From Hymenobacter volaticus (lineage in GTDB: Bacteria; Bacteroidota; Bacteroidia; Cytophagales; Hymenobacteraceae), in assembly GCF_022921055.1 (NCBI RefSeq), contig NZ_CP095063.1:186001-250000 (forward strand): a stretch of DNA of 64,000 nucleotides, in the 5' to 3' direction. Made by a program: the position numbers and the translations under genes. This document shows positions 1 through 9,683 of this stretch, piece after piece; position 1 is the stretch's first letter; the number at the start of each line of letters is the position of its first letter. The notes beneath the pieces are model-generated. The model searched no databases. It was not told where the DNA came from and worked only from the letters and a program-made list of their open reading frames with translations.

Positions 1-57
1 ATCAACGGCGATGGTGTTAAAGCGCACGGTGGTGCGTGGGAGGTGAGTAGTTTCCAT
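1..57 (-). CDS. Start of a probable alpha/beta hydrolase (cut by window edge)
   Basis: Only the first 19 codons are inside the window, reading METTHLPRTTVRFNTIAVD from an ATG at 57. A short leader followed by RFNTIAVD resembles the first beta strand of alpha/beta-fold hydrolases, where the next residues are usually G-x-x-I-F-Y-R-E. That is a family impression from very little sequence. The gene lies 73 bp downstream of the co-oriented TetR gene. One of the two candidate TetR operators sits between them (104-117), so it is probably the target of that repressor. The function is not established. Confidence 0.4.
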   Translation of the reverse strand, partial: METTHLPRTTVRFNTIAVD

Positions 58-103
58 GGGATTTAAGGATTAAGGATTTGTAAGTATGAAAGCGTTTCAA
101 AAA

Positions 104-117
104 ACAGAACAGTCTGT
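104..117. promoter_or_regulatory. Candidate TetR operator, copy 1
   Basis: A 14-bp palindrome of the form ACAGA-N4-TCTGT lies between the TetR gene and the gene it precedes. The same form occurs at 699-712, upstream of the TetR gene. Two matching palindromes flanking a TetR gene are typical of autoregulation plus control of a neighbour. Binding is inferred. Confidence 0.55.
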
Positions 118-130
118 CTACTAAAAAACT

Positions 131-670
131 TTACAAGAGGCGCTCTGTTACACGGCGGGCGGTGGCTACGGGTGCCGGATTCCCGATTGTCTGGCTGCTA
201 ACCAAAGCCCCTTCGAAAAGCAACGCCATTTCCTCTGCCAACGCGGTATCGTTTAGTATTTCGTTGAATACCCGTCCTATTCGGACTTTGTGTTCTTGAA
301 TAAAGGCACGCACTTGCGTTTCCTCAGGTGGCAATTGCAGAAGGGCATTTTGGAAGTTGCAGCCGCGGAAGTTCTCGGTCACGAGAAAATCATGTAGCAT
401 GTCGAACACGGCTAGCACCTTGGCTTTTGGAGTGGTGCCACTGGCGGTAGCTTCGGCTACCTGTTGAAACCATTGCTGGCTCGCTTGCTGGAGGTAAGCA
501 AGAAGAATTTCGTCTTTGGTTCGAAAATGTTGGTAGAGACTGGCTTTGGCCACATCTGCTTCAGCAATGAGTTGGTTGATGCCCGTAAGTGGGTAGCCCT
601 GCTGATAGAAGAGCCGAGCAGCAGTTTCGAGTATCCGTTGGCGGACGTTGGCGGTGGCTTTCGTTTTCAC
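131..670 (-). CDS. TetR/AcrR-family transcriptional repressor
   Basis: This is a ligand-responsive repressor of about 180 residues, a normal length for TetR proteins. The N-terminal helix-turn-helix is clear (RQRILETAARLFYQQGYPLT, then GINQLIAEADVAKASLYQHF). A variable ligand-binding half follows, with the pattern GCNFQNALLQLP often seen in YxaF/LmrA-like members. The open frame extends upstream to an ATG at 706, but that extension (MSVFSFYIYICP) is unlike the family. The GTG at 670, giving VKTKATANVRQ, is the better start. It lies just after a TAnnTTTG promoter element, so the transcript may be nearly leaderless. The probable target is the hydrolase gene running off the left edge, plus its own promoter. 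Confidence 0.85.
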   Translation of the reverse strand: MKTKATANVRQRILETAARLFYQQGYPLTGINQLIAEADVAKASLYQHFRTKDEILLAYLQQASQQWFQQVAEATASGTTPKAKVLAVFDMLHDFLVTENFRGCNFQNALLQLPPEETQVRAFIQEHKVRIGRVFNEILNDTALAEEMALLFEGALVSSQTIGNPAPVATARRVTERLL

Positions 671-674
671 AGGA

Positions 675-682
675 CAAATATA
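675..682 (-). promoter_or_regulatory. Bacteroidota -7 promoter element of the TetR gene
   Basis: Read on the minus strand this is TATATTTG, a perfect TAnnTTTG. A TTG lies 21 bp upstream at the expected -33 distance, inside the palindrome at 699-712. A repressor bound there would block its own promoter. Confidence 0.5.
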
Positions 683-698
683 AATGTAAAAACTAAAA

Positions 699-712
699 AC
701 AGACAAGTCTGT
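699..712. promoter_or_regulatory. Candidate TetR operator, copy 2
   Basis: The sequence is ACAGACAAGTCTGT, the same ACAGA-N4-TCTGT architecture as 104-117. It overlaps the -33 region of the TetR promoter. The half sites are identical between the two copies, while the central four bases differ, as expected for a protein-binding palindrome. Confidence 0.6.
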
Positions 713-1171
713 ATGGTTTTAGTTTTCGTTTACTTTTTAAGTGTATTGCAATACCTACTACACCTTTCCATAGGAGGTATCGACCTGCAGGCCTCCTTGC
801 AGAAGAACGAGTAAGGGGTGAAATCAGTCAAGTATCACAAGTGCCACATGATTTCAGCAGAACCTGTGTCGGCTATCGGAATGAGAAGAATGGGTAACGA
901 GAGAGAAGAGCGCAAATGATATTCTAATAACAGGCTGGGTAAGCAGCCCAATTTGAAAGTCTGAATAGTTGGCATTAATCAAAACGGATGGGTTGTTTAA
1001 TCAAAAGAAAATTTATTTGCTCGTTTTGATATTAAACAAACATTTTTATTGTCAATATTTGTGGATACAGACTCATATTGATTTGTTAATGCTGCGCACA
1101 AGAACTTCATGGTGTTGGTTTGTGGCTAACAATGCCCTTACACTTTTCTCTTATTTCCAGGTATTACCTCT
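713..1171. other. Intergenic region upstream of manA
   Basis: No convincing gene was found; short open frames here have no recognisable protein features. The only structure noted is the TTAATCAAAA repeat group at 975-1035. Confidence 0.5.
975..1035. promoter_or_regulatory. Repeat cluster upstream of manA, possible DeoR operator
   Basis: TTAATCAAAACG at 975-986 is repeated as TTAATCAAAAG at 997-1007, a 22-bp offset or about two helical turns. It recurs inverted as CGTTTTGATATTAA at 1022-1035. The region is AT-rich and ends about 135 bp before manA. DeoR regulators often bind repeated sites, and a DeoR gene sits in the same operon. The assignment is inferred from position only. Confidence 0.35.
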
Positions 1172-2950
1172 ATGCGCTCCTCCAATTACGACAAGTTTCC
1201 TTTCGTAGCGGTAACGACGGAGGCTGATGCTTGTCAGGTTGGCTGGCCGGCCATCATCGAAGCGTTGCGAACGGCGCTACAAGCTGAGTCGGCTGCCTCA
1301 GACCAACCGCTGGTGCTAGCAGTAGAATGTTACCCCGGCACCAACCTGCAGCAACTGCAACAGGAGCTAGTGCATGCCTTGCAGCCAAGTCAGTGCCTGA
1401 TTGCCGACGACCTGTATTATTCCCCCACCGAAATAGATGCGCTAGTAGCCGGTCCCCTCACCGACGACCCCGTCTTCGGTCGGCTTAATGGGCTGACCAT
1501 AGCTGATTTCTTCGATCCGCAGCAATTGCAAGCCGCGCAAGCGGCGTTAACTCAGGTGGCCGCCGCGCAGTTGGTAGTGATAGTGGGTACCGGGGCCACG
1601 CTGGTGTATCCTACCCCCACTGTCGTCGTGTACGCCGACCTGGCCCGCTGGGAAATCCAGCTGCGGCAGCGCCGCAGCGAAATCGCCAATCTGGGCAGCG
1701 ACAATTTCACGGAGAAAGCCAGCCTCAAGTACAAGCGGGCCTATTTCGTGGACTGGCGGGCCGCTGACCGGTTGAAAAAGCAGGTATTGCCCCGCGCCGA
1801 CTTCCTGCTCGACACCAACGACCCCGCCGCCCCCAAGCTTATTCGCGGTGCCGACTTGCGGGCCGGACTGGCGGCGGCTGCGCGGCGCCCGTTTCGGGTG
1901 GTGCCGTTTTTCGACCCCGGCCCCTGGGGCGGGCAGTGGCTGCGTGAAGTCTGCGATTTGCCCGACGGCCCGGCTAACTACGCGTGGGGCTTTGATTGCG
2001 TGCCCGAAGAAAACTCGCTGCTGCTGGGCTTTGGCGAAACCCGCGTGGAAATCCCGAGCATCAATCTGGTTTTTGCCCACCCCCGCGAACTGCTCGGGGA
2101 GGCCGTGCACGGGCGCTTCGGCACGGAGTTTCCTATTCGCTTCGACTTTCTTGATACCATGAGCGGTGGCAACTTGTCGTTGCAAGTGCACCCGCTTACT
2201 GAGTACGCACAGGACCACTTTGGCCTGACGTACACCCAAGACGAAAGCTACTACATGCTGGATGCCGAACCAGGAGCCGTGGTGTACTTGGGGTTAAAAG
2301 AAAACGTGGATTTCCCGGCGATGCTCGCCGACTTAGAGCGCGCCCAAAAGGACGCTACGGCACCTTTTCCCGTAACCGAGTACATCAACGAGTTTCCGGC
2401 GCGCCCACACGACCATTTTCTGATTCCGGCGGGCACCATTCACTGCTCGGGGGCGAACGGGATGGTGCTGGAAATTTCAGCCACGCCGTACATTTTCACT
2501 TTCAAGCTCTGGGATTGGGGCCGGCTGGGCCTCGACGGCCGCCCCCGGCCCATTCACTTAACCCACGGCGCGGCCAATATCCAGCCCGACCGTACTACGG
2601 CCTGGGTAGAGCAGCACCTCGTCAATCCCATAGTGCCCGTGGCCTCGGGCCCCGGCTGGCAGGAAGAGCGCACCGGTCTGCACGAGCGGGAATTCATTGA
2701 AACGCGCCGCCACTGGTTTACGGACGTAGTGCCGCACCACACCCACGGCGGCGTGCAGGTACTCAATCTGGTGCAAGGCGCGGAGGCCCTCGTCGAGAGC
2801 CCAAGCAATGCTTTCGAGCCTTTTGTGGTGCACTACGCCGAAACGTTTATCGTGCCGGCGGCCGTGGGGTCCTACACCATCCGGCCCCACGGCCCGGCAA
2901 CCGGCACCGAGTGCGCCACCATGAAAGCCTACGTGCGAACCGGGGCGTAG
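1172..2950 (+). CDS. manA: Class I mannose-6-phosphate isomerase with N-terminal kinase-like domain
   Basis: Interconverts mannose-6-phosphate and fructose-6-phosphate in the cytoplasm, feeding mannose into glycolysis. The isomerase half starts around residue 240. It carries SLQVHPLTEYAQ (residues about 335-347) and HDHFLIPAGTIHCSGANG (about 411-428), which supply the metal-binding Q, H, E and H of class I enzymes. EISATPYIFTFKLWDWGR follows. The protein is 592 aa, far longer than classical ManA (about 300-390 aa). The first ~230 residues resemble a uridine-kinase or phosphoribulokinase fold (VDWRAADRLKKQVLPRADFLLD) with a degraded Walker A (AVECYPGTN instead of GxxGSGKT), so this half may be regulatory rather than a working kinase. 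The gene heads a forward cluster with a DeoR regulator, a sugar porter and a GH92 mannosidase, consistent with growth on released mannose. Confidence 0.88.
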   Translation: MRSSNYDKFPFVAVTTEADACQVGWPAIIEALRTALQAESAASDQPLVLAVECYPGTNLQQLQQELVHALQPSQCLIADDLYYSPTEIDALVAGPLTDDPVFGRLNGLTIADFFDPQQLQAAQAALTQVAAAQLVVIVGTGATLVYPTPTVVVYADLARWEIQLRQRRSEIANLGSDNFTEKASLKYKRAYFVDWRAADRLKKQVLPRADFLLDTNDPAAPKLIRGADLRAGLAAAARRPFRVVPFFDPGPWGGQWLREVCDLPDGPANYAWGFDCVPEENSLLLGFGETRVEIPSINLVFAHPRELLGEAVHGRFGTEFPIRFDFLDTMSGGNLSLQVHPLTEYAQDHFGLTYTQDESYYMLDAEPGAVVYLGLKENVDFPAMLADLERAQKDATAPFPVTEYINEFPARPHDHFLIPAGTIHCSGANGMVLEISATPYIFTFKLWDWGRLGLDGRPRPIHLTHGAANIQPDRTTAWVEQHLVNPIVPVASGPGWQEERTGLHEREFIETRRHWFTDVVPHHTHGGVQVLNLVQGAEALVESPSNAFEPFVVHYAETFIVPAAVGSYTIRPHGPATGTECATMKAYVRTGA

Positions 2951-3016
2951 TGAAGCGCCTAATTGCCGGGCGGCCGTGTTTCTTGGTAAAATCACCTTCA
3001 GCAACCGTTTCTTATC

Positions 3017-3817
3017 ATGTCTGACTTATTAACTCCCGACAACGCCGCCGCGGTACGTGCGCAAACCATAGTGGAGAAGCTGCTGCATACGGGCACCGTC
3101 GCCGTCGATGAACTGGCCGCGCTCTTTGGCGTGTCGGTGGCTACCGTGCGGCGCGACCTGATGGAGCTAGAGCAGCGGGGTTGGCTGCGACGCACCCACG
3201 GCGGGGCCGTGCCGCGGGAGCCCCTGCTTTACGAGCCCTTTCGTTACGATTCCAGCTTTCACGAGCAAATCGACCGCAACCTAGCCGAGAAGCGGCGCAT
3301 TGGGCTCGCCGCGGCCGCTCTTATTCAACCCGGCGAAATCATCTCGCTCACGGCTGGCACCACCACCACGCAGGTTACGCGCAGTTTGCGGCCCGGGGCC
3401 AACGTAACGGTTGTCACCAACACCGTGAACGTGGCCATGGAGCTAAGCCACCGCAACGACGTGCGCGTGTTTGTGACGGGCGGCTTTTTGACCGGCGGCT
3501 GGTTTTCGTTGGTAGGGCCGGCCACCACGCAGGCGCTCAGCCAATTCTTTGTCGATAAAATCTTTATCGGCGTCAATGGCATCGACGCCCAAAAGGGCTT
3601 GACCTCGTTGCACCCCGAGGAAGCCGCCGTAATTCAAGTGATGGTGCGGCAAGCCAAACAGCGCATTGTGGTGGCCGATCACACCAAGTTGGGTACGGTT
3701 GCTAGTTCGCTGATCTGTCCTATTACTGATATACACCAGCTCATCACCGACACGGGCGCCAGTGAAGCCCAACTAGCTCCTTTTCGGGAACTCGGAATAG
3801 AAGTGCTGCTGGCCTGA
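3017..3817 (+). CDS. DeoR-family transcriptional regulator
   Basis: This 266-residue protein has the usual DeoR layout. An N-terminal winged helix (VDELAALFGVSVATVRRDLM, then RTHGGAVP) covers residues about 20-75. A C-terminal sugar-phosphate sensor domain follows (SLTAGTTTTQVTRSL, DKIFIGVNGID, IVVADHTKLG). The family is related to ribose-5-phosphate isomerases and responds to phosphorylated sugars. It starts 66 bp after manA, so it is probably co-transcribed. A likely role is to switch the manA-transporter-GH92 cluster in response to a hexose phosphate (inference). The length is normal and the gene is intact. Confidence 0.9.
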   Translation: MSDLLTPDNAAAVRAQTIVEKLLHTGTVAVDELAALFGVSVATVRRDLMELEQRGWLRRTHGGAVPREPLLYEPFRYDSSFHEQIDRNLAEKRRIGLAAAALIQPGEIISLTAGTTTTQVTRSLRPGANVTVVTNTVNVAMELSHRNDVRVFVTGGFLTGGWFSLVGPATTQALSQFFVDKIFIGVNGIDAQKGLTSLHPEEAAVIQVMVRQAKQRIVVADHTKLGTVASSLICPITDIHQLITDTGASEAQLAPFRELGIEVLLA

Positions 3818-4044
3818 CGCCCCTGGCGTAGCAACTCAGCTACTTGGCTTGCCAGCAGCCAGGGAAGACGGGGTGCGCCCGAACAACCCGCAAGCCTAGC
3901 ACCAGTCTACTGCTTTCACCTTGATTCTCACCGCCTTTACTGCCCACCCACTATGCCTCTTTCAGCTGCTCCCGGTTCTCTGCTTCGCGCATCCGCTGCT
4001 GGCCCGCACCCGCCCGGGCCGGGCCGGCCGGGAGTGCGAGTTAC
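3818..4044. other. Gap between deoR and the sugar porter, probably its misread N-terminus
   Basis: An ATG at 3953 opens a frame (MPLSAAPGSLLRA...) that runs to a stop overlapping the porter reading frame. One added base in the GC-rich run around 4010-4032 would fuse it to the porter. 3953-5349 is one base short of a multiple of three, which fits. Confidence 0.4.
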
Positions 4045-5349
4045 GTGTACTTGATTGCCACCGTGGCGGCGCTGGGCGGGTTGCTCTTCGGTTTCGACAC
4101 GGCCATCATCAACGGTGCCTTGATTTTCTTGAAAAAGGACTTCAACCTGAACGACTCGCAAACCGAGTGGGCGGCTAGCAGCATCCTGTTTGGGGCGGTA
4201 ATCGGGGCGGCCCTTGCCGGCTGGCTCACCGACCGGTACGGGCGGCGCCGCTTGCTGTTTGGGGCGGCGGCGCTGTTCACACTTTCGGCTTTGGCGGCGG
4301 CGGTGCCGCGCACGCTCACCGAGTTTGTGGTAGCGCGGGTTGCGGGGGGCCTGGCTATTGGGGTGGCCTCGTTGCTGGTGCCGCTCTACATTGCCGAAAT
4401 TGCGCCAGCCCGCATCCGTGGGCAACTCGTGACGCTCAACCAATTGGCTATCGTCACGGGCATCTTGTTGGCTTACGTAGCCAGCTACTTTCTCGCGGAT
4501 TTGGGCATGGCCTCGTGGCGGTGGATGTTTGCGTCGGCGGCCCTGCCTTCGGTGTTGTTTATGCTTACGCTGCTGCTCGTGCCCGAAAGCCCCCGCTGGC
4601 TGCTGGGTCGGGGCCGCGAAGTGGAAGCTCTGAACACTCTAACCCGCCTCAACGGCCCGGTGGCCGCGGCCACGGAGGCGGCCGAGATTCAGGCTGCTTT
4701 AGCGGCCGAGCGCGGCGAGGAAGCCAATCTGTACCAGCCGCGCCTGCGCCGGCCGCTGCGGATTGCGGTGGTGTTGGCAGTGCTCCAGCAAATCACGGGC
4801 ATCAATACTATTCTCTACTACGGCTCGATTATTTTCACCGAGCACAGCGGGCAAAGCGCTTCGTCGGCTATTGGTGCCAATGCGCTTATTGGGGGCATCA
4901 ACTTCGCCGGCACCATCGTGGCCTTGTTTGTTATCGACCGGGTAGGGCGCAAGCCGCTACTGCTGTTTGCGTCGGGCGGCATGGCGCTAACCCTGGGCGC
5001 CCTGGTTGTGGCGTTGCAACTGCACGCGCCGGGGCCGTGGTTGCTCGGGCTCATCATGCTTTACGTGGCGTGTTTCGCGGTAGGGTTGGGTCCGGGCGTG
5101 TGGGTGGTTATCACCGAGATTTTCCCGAACGCCGTGCGCGGCCGGGCTGCTTCGCTGGCCACGGTTGCCCTCTGGGTAGCCTGTACCCTTATTTCGTTCA
5201 CGTTTTTGTCGTTGGTGAAAGCTGCGGGCCTAACCGGCGCTTTCGGGCTCTACGCGGTGCTTTCGGCCTTCACTTTCGGCTTTGTGTGGCGGGCCGTGCC
5301 CGAAACCAAAGGCCGGAGCCTAGAAGAAATTGAGCGCGGCTGGCAGTAG
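4045..5349 (+). CDS. MFS sugar porter (XylE/GLUT-like H+ symporter)
   Basis: A 12-helix inner-membrane transporter of the sugar porter family. Signatures in order are GGLLFGFDTAIINGA in helix 1, DRYGRRRLLFG in the helix 2-3 loop, PESPRWLLGRGR before the central loop, QQITGINTILYYG in helix 7, DRVGRKPLL, GPGVWVVITEIFPNAVRGRA and the C-terminal VPETKGRSLEEIE. These are the diagnostic motifs of hexose or pentose proton symporters. The substrate cannot be read from sequence; mannose is suggested by manA and GH92. The GTG at 4045 falls only two codons before the first helix, so it is likely too late. An upstream ATG at 3953 would be in frame after a one-base correction, giving about 465 aa, a normal family length. 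Confidence 0.88.
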   Translation: MYLIATVAALGGLLFGFDTAIINGALIFLKKDFNLNDSQTEWAASSILFGAVIGAALAGWLTDRYGRRRLLFGAAALFTLSALAAAVPRTLTEFVVARVAGGLAIGVASLLVPLYIAEIAPARIRGQLVTLNQLAIVTGILLAYVASYFLADLGMASWRWMFASAALPSVLFMLTLLLVPESPRWLLGRGREVEALNTLTRLNGPVAAATEAAEIQAALAAERGEEANLYQPRLRRPLRIAVVLAVLQQITGINTILYYGSIIFTEHSGQSASSAIGANALIGGINFAGTIVALFVIDRVGRKPLLLFASGGMALTLGALVVALQLHAPGPWLLGLIMLYVACFAVGLGPGVWVVITEIFPNAVRGRAASLATVALWVACTLISFTFLSLVKAAGLTGAFGLYAVLSAFTFGFVWRAVPETKGRSLEEIERGWQ

Positions 5350-5405
5350 CCAAGCAGCTTTCCCTTGTGTGTCGCGCTACGTCATCCTATTCCTTCCTCT
5401 TACTT

Positions 5406-7781
5406 ATGAAGCTGTCTTTTCCTGCCGGCGTTTTATCCTTAGTGCTGCTACTGAACACGAGCGGAACCCACGCGCAGAACGTACTCAAGTACGTGAACCC
5501 CAACATCGGTACGGCGCACAGCCGCTGGTTCTTCTACACCCCGGCGGCCGTGCCCTACGGCATGGCCAAGCTGGCGCCCTCCACCAACGGCCACTACGGC
5601 AACGCCTCGGGCTGGGAAGCCGTGGGCTACGACACCCGGCAGAATTCTATTGAGGGGTTTGTGCACTTTCACGAGTGGCAGGCAGGCGGCGTGAGCTTTA
5701 TGCCCACCACGGGCGAGTTGCGCGTAAAGCCCGGCGACTTGGAAGGGCCGGCTACCGGCTACCGCTCGCGCTTCGACCGCAAAAACCAGGTGGCCGAACC
5801 CGGCTACTACCGCGTGCTGCTCGACGACTACAACATCACGGCTGAGCTGACGGCCACCAAGCGGGTGGGTTTTCACCGCTACACCTTTCCCAAAAACAAC
5901 CAGGCGCACCTCATCCTCGACATCGGCAACAAACAAGGTGAGAGCGGGGAAGTGACGGATGCCAGCATCCGAATGGTGGACGCCACGCACGTGGAAGGCT
6001 TCGTGAGTACGTACCCCAAGTACGTGCAAACCTACGACCCGGCAGGCAAGGTGAACATGTACTTCTACGGGGAAATCAGCAAGCAGCCAGCTAGTGTGGG
6101 CGCTTTTACGGCCGCCGGCACGCAGGCAAACCAGAACTCGGCCACGGGCAAGGGCGCGGGCTTGGTGCTCAACTACCAAACCAGCGAGCAGGAAAAGATT
6201 GAAATGAAAGTGGGCCTTTCGTACACGTCCATTGCCAATGCGAAAGCCAATTTGCTGGCCGAGGCCGGGAGCTTGACCTTCGACCAAGCCCGCGCCGCCG
6301 CGCAGGCCACCTGGCAGCGAGAGCTAGGTAAACTAGCGGTGGAAGGCCCCGACGAGCAAAACAAAACCAAGTTTTACACCGGCCTGTTTCACGCCCTGCT
6401 GGGGCGCGGCATTGCCAGCGACGTGAATGGCGACTACCCCAAGCATGGCGGCCAAGTAGGAAAGTTGGTGGCCAGCGGCCCCGGCCCCAAGCCCGAGTTC
6501 ATCAACACCGATGCCATCTGGGGCGGCTACTGGAATATTACGCAGCTCTGGGCCTTGTCGTACCCCGAGTGGTACGGCAACTACGTGAACACCCAACTGC
6601 AAGTGTACCGCGACAAAGGCTGGTTCGGCGATGGGTTGGTGAACAGCGAGTTTGTATCGGGGGTAGGCACCAATTTCGTGGGGCTGGCCGTGGCGGCGGC
6701 CTACCAGGCCGGCATCCGCAACTACGACGTGAACCTGGCCTACCAAGCCGTGCGCGCCAACGAATTGAACTGGCGCAACCGCCCGTTTGGCTCGGGCAAG
6801 ATGGACGTGAAAGCGTTTACGCAGTACGGCTACGTGCCCTTCAAGGAAAATTACAAGCAGGACCAGGGCGTTTGGTATAAGAGTGATTCCACGGGCTCGT
6901 ATTTCTCTAATTCGCACACGCTCGAGTACAGCTACAGTGCATTCGCCGCCGCTCAAATGGCGAAATCGTTGGGCAAGAAGGCCGACTACGAGCAGCTCAT
7001 TAAGCTCTCCAACGGCTGGAAAAAGATTCTGAATCCGCAGAACAAGCTCATGCGGCCCAAGCTGGCCGATGGCAGCTTCGTGAACAATTTCAACCCGTAT
7101 GAGCCGTGGCGCGGCTTCCAGGAAGGCAACGCCATGCAGTACACCTTCTACGTGCCGCAAAACCCCGCCGAGCTTGTTGCGGCGCTGGGCCGCGACAAGT
7201 TCAACAACCGCCTCGACAGCCTCTTCACCGCCTCGGCCAAAACCGGCTTTGGGGGCGGCAAAGAAATAGATGCTTTTGCCGGCATCAAGGCCATTTACAA
7301 CCACGGCAACCAACCCTGCCTGCACATCAGCTGGCTGTTCAACTTTTCCGGTCAGCCCTGGCTGACGCAGAAATGGACCCGCCAGATTTGCGACGAATTT
7401 TACGGCACCGAGCCCATTCATGGCTACGGCTATGGGCAAGACGAAGACCAGGGCCAGCTAGGTTCGTGGTACGTTATCAGCGCGCTGGGCTTGTTCGACG
7501 TGAAAGGCTTCACCGATGCGCGTCCCATTGTTGAGCTAGGTAGTCCTCTTTTCAGCAAGGCTACCATTCAATTGGGCAACCAGAAAAAGCTGGTAATCGA
7601 AGCCAAAAACACCGCCAAAGCAAACGTGTACGTGCAGAGCGCGGAGCTGAACGGCAAGCCGCTAACCAACTGCTGGCTGTACCGCGACGAGCTCATGCAA
7701 GGAGGCAAATTGGTGTTTACCATGGGCAGCCAGCCCAACAAAACCTGGGGCACGAAGACCCCACCGCCTTCGGTGCAATAG
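5406..7781 (+). CDS. GH92 exo-alpha-mannosidase, secreted
   Basis: A calcium-dependent inverting alpha-mannosidase family that removes mannose from N-glycans and mannans. The ATG at 5406 was chosen because it begins a clear signal peptide (MKLSFPAGVLSLVLLLNTSG, ending THAQ); an in-frame upstream start adds 13 unlikely residues. The mature protein begins with VLKYVNPNIGTAHSRWFFYT, the standard GH92 opening (N-P-x-I-G-T). Further signatures are GFVHFHEWQ, NSHTLEYSYSAFAAAQMA near residue 505, FGGGKEIDAF and GYGQDEDQGQLGSWYVISA near residue 675, which carries the catalytic acidic residues. At 791 residues it has the expected size. It is separated from the porter by 56 bp and ends the mannose cluster. 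Confidence 0.92.
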   Translation: MKLSFPAGVLSLVLLLNTSGTHAQNVLKYVNPNIGTAHSRWFFYTPAAVPYGMAKLAPSTNGHYGNASGWEAVGYDTRQNSIEGFVHFHEWQAGGVSFMPTTGELRVKPGDLEGPATGYRSRFDRKNQVAEPGYYRVLLDDYNITAELTATKRVGFHRYTFPKNNQAHLILDIGNKQGESGEVTDASIRMVDATHVEGFVSTYPKYVQTYDPAGKVNMYFYGEISKQPASVGAFTAAGTQANQNSATGKGAGLVLNYQTSEQEKIEMKVGLSYTSIANAKANLLAEAGSLTFDQARAAAQATWQRELGKLAVEGPDEQNKTKFYTGLFHALLGRGIASDVNGDYPKHGGQVGKLVASGPGPKPEFINTDAIWGGYWNITQLWALSYPEWYGNYVNTQLQVYRDKGWFGDGLVNSEFVSGVGTNFVGLAVAAAYQAGIRNYDVNLAYQAVRANELNWRNRPFGSGKMDVKAFTQYGYVPFKENYKQDQGVWYKSDSTGSYFSNSHTLEYSYSAFAAAQMAKSLGKKADYEQLIKLSNGWKKILNPQNKLMRPKLADGSFVNNFNPYEPWRGFQEGNAMQYTFYVPQNPAELVAALGRDKFNNRLDSLFTASAKTGFGGGKEIDAFAGIKAIYNHGNQPCLHISWLFNFSGQPWLTQKWTRQICDEFYGTEPIHGYGYGQDEDQGQLGSWYVISALGLFDVKGFTDARPIVELGSPLFSKATIQLGNQKKLVIEAKNTAKANVYVQSAELNGKPLTNCWLYRDELMQGGKLVFTMGSQPNKTWGTKTPPPSVQ

Positions 7782-7890
7782 TGTAAACTCACAGGCAAAG
7801 ACTTGCTGGATAACAAATAGATGCGGTATTGGTAGGCATACTAAATAGAGCAGTAAGCCTCCTCGCATCGTCCACCGCGGGAGTTCAGGT

Positions 7891-9011
<1,121 letters not shown>

Positions 9012-9100
9012 GATGTTGCATTGCTGATGATTGCAACACAAAATTCCGCCTCAAGCTTGTGCTAGGCTTGTACAAACGCGACAAAACCGGGATGTAGCGC

Positions 9101-9580
9101 CTATTTTCTGCTTTTGGCTTTGCGCGCGAAAGCCGCGGGCGTGGTGCCGCTGTAGCGCTTGAATTCCCGGCTCAGGTGGGCTTGATCAGCATACCCTAGC
9201 TCCTGCGCCAGGCCGGCTAAGTTAACATCCGGGTGCTGCCATAAGTGGTTGCGTACTTGCTCGAAGCGCATCAGGGAGGATACGTCTTTTACTGTATGCC
9301 CCGCCGCTTGCTTAAACCTTCGCTCTAGGGTCCGAACCGTGGCATGCGCGGTGGCTGCCACTTTACTAACTGGGAGAGTGCCGTTGGCTTCCCGCATTGC
9401 CCCACCCGCTTGAACTAGCAGCTTGTCACTAGCCATCCATGCCCGAGCAGTCAGGAAGTACTGTTGTACTTGTACCAGCGCCTCCGCTACGTTGCCTGCT
9501 CGAATTTCCCTCACTAGCGAGGCTTGCAGCTGGGCAAGAGGATGCGCAATAAGCGGTACGTCCTCAACTGCGCACTGCAC
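9101..9580 (-). pseudogene. 5'-truncated AraC-family regulator
   Basis: The 159 residues contain an intact C-terminal AraC DNA-binding domain: VSKVAATAHATVRTLERRFK, then LAGLAQELGYADQAHLSREF and KRYSGTTPAAFARK. Related proteins carry an N-terminal sensing domain of about 120 residues. Here an in-frame stop lies directly before the GTG at 9580, and only 103 bp separate the gene from the end of the HTCS, so that domain is absent. No other frame upstream restores it, which makes this a real truncation rather than a base-calling slip. It may be non-functional or act as a stand-alone DNA-binding domain. Confidence 0.7.
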
Positions 9581-9683
9581 TTAGTTACGTACGGGCAACT
9601 CTACCAAAATAAGGCACGATGGTTTCTTGTTTTCTTACACACTCAAGTGTTCGTCTCTTAACTTTTATGCAAGACGACAGAGG

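Noticed and set aside
969..1208. 79-codon plus-strand frame overlapping the manA start
   Set aside because: It overlaps manA in another frame, is AT-biased non-coding in character and has no start context.
1547..2239. Long minus-strand frames opposite manA and the other GC-rich enzyme genes
   Set aside because: They lie antisense to well-supported genes, have arginine/proline/alanine-rich shadow composition and show no family motifs.
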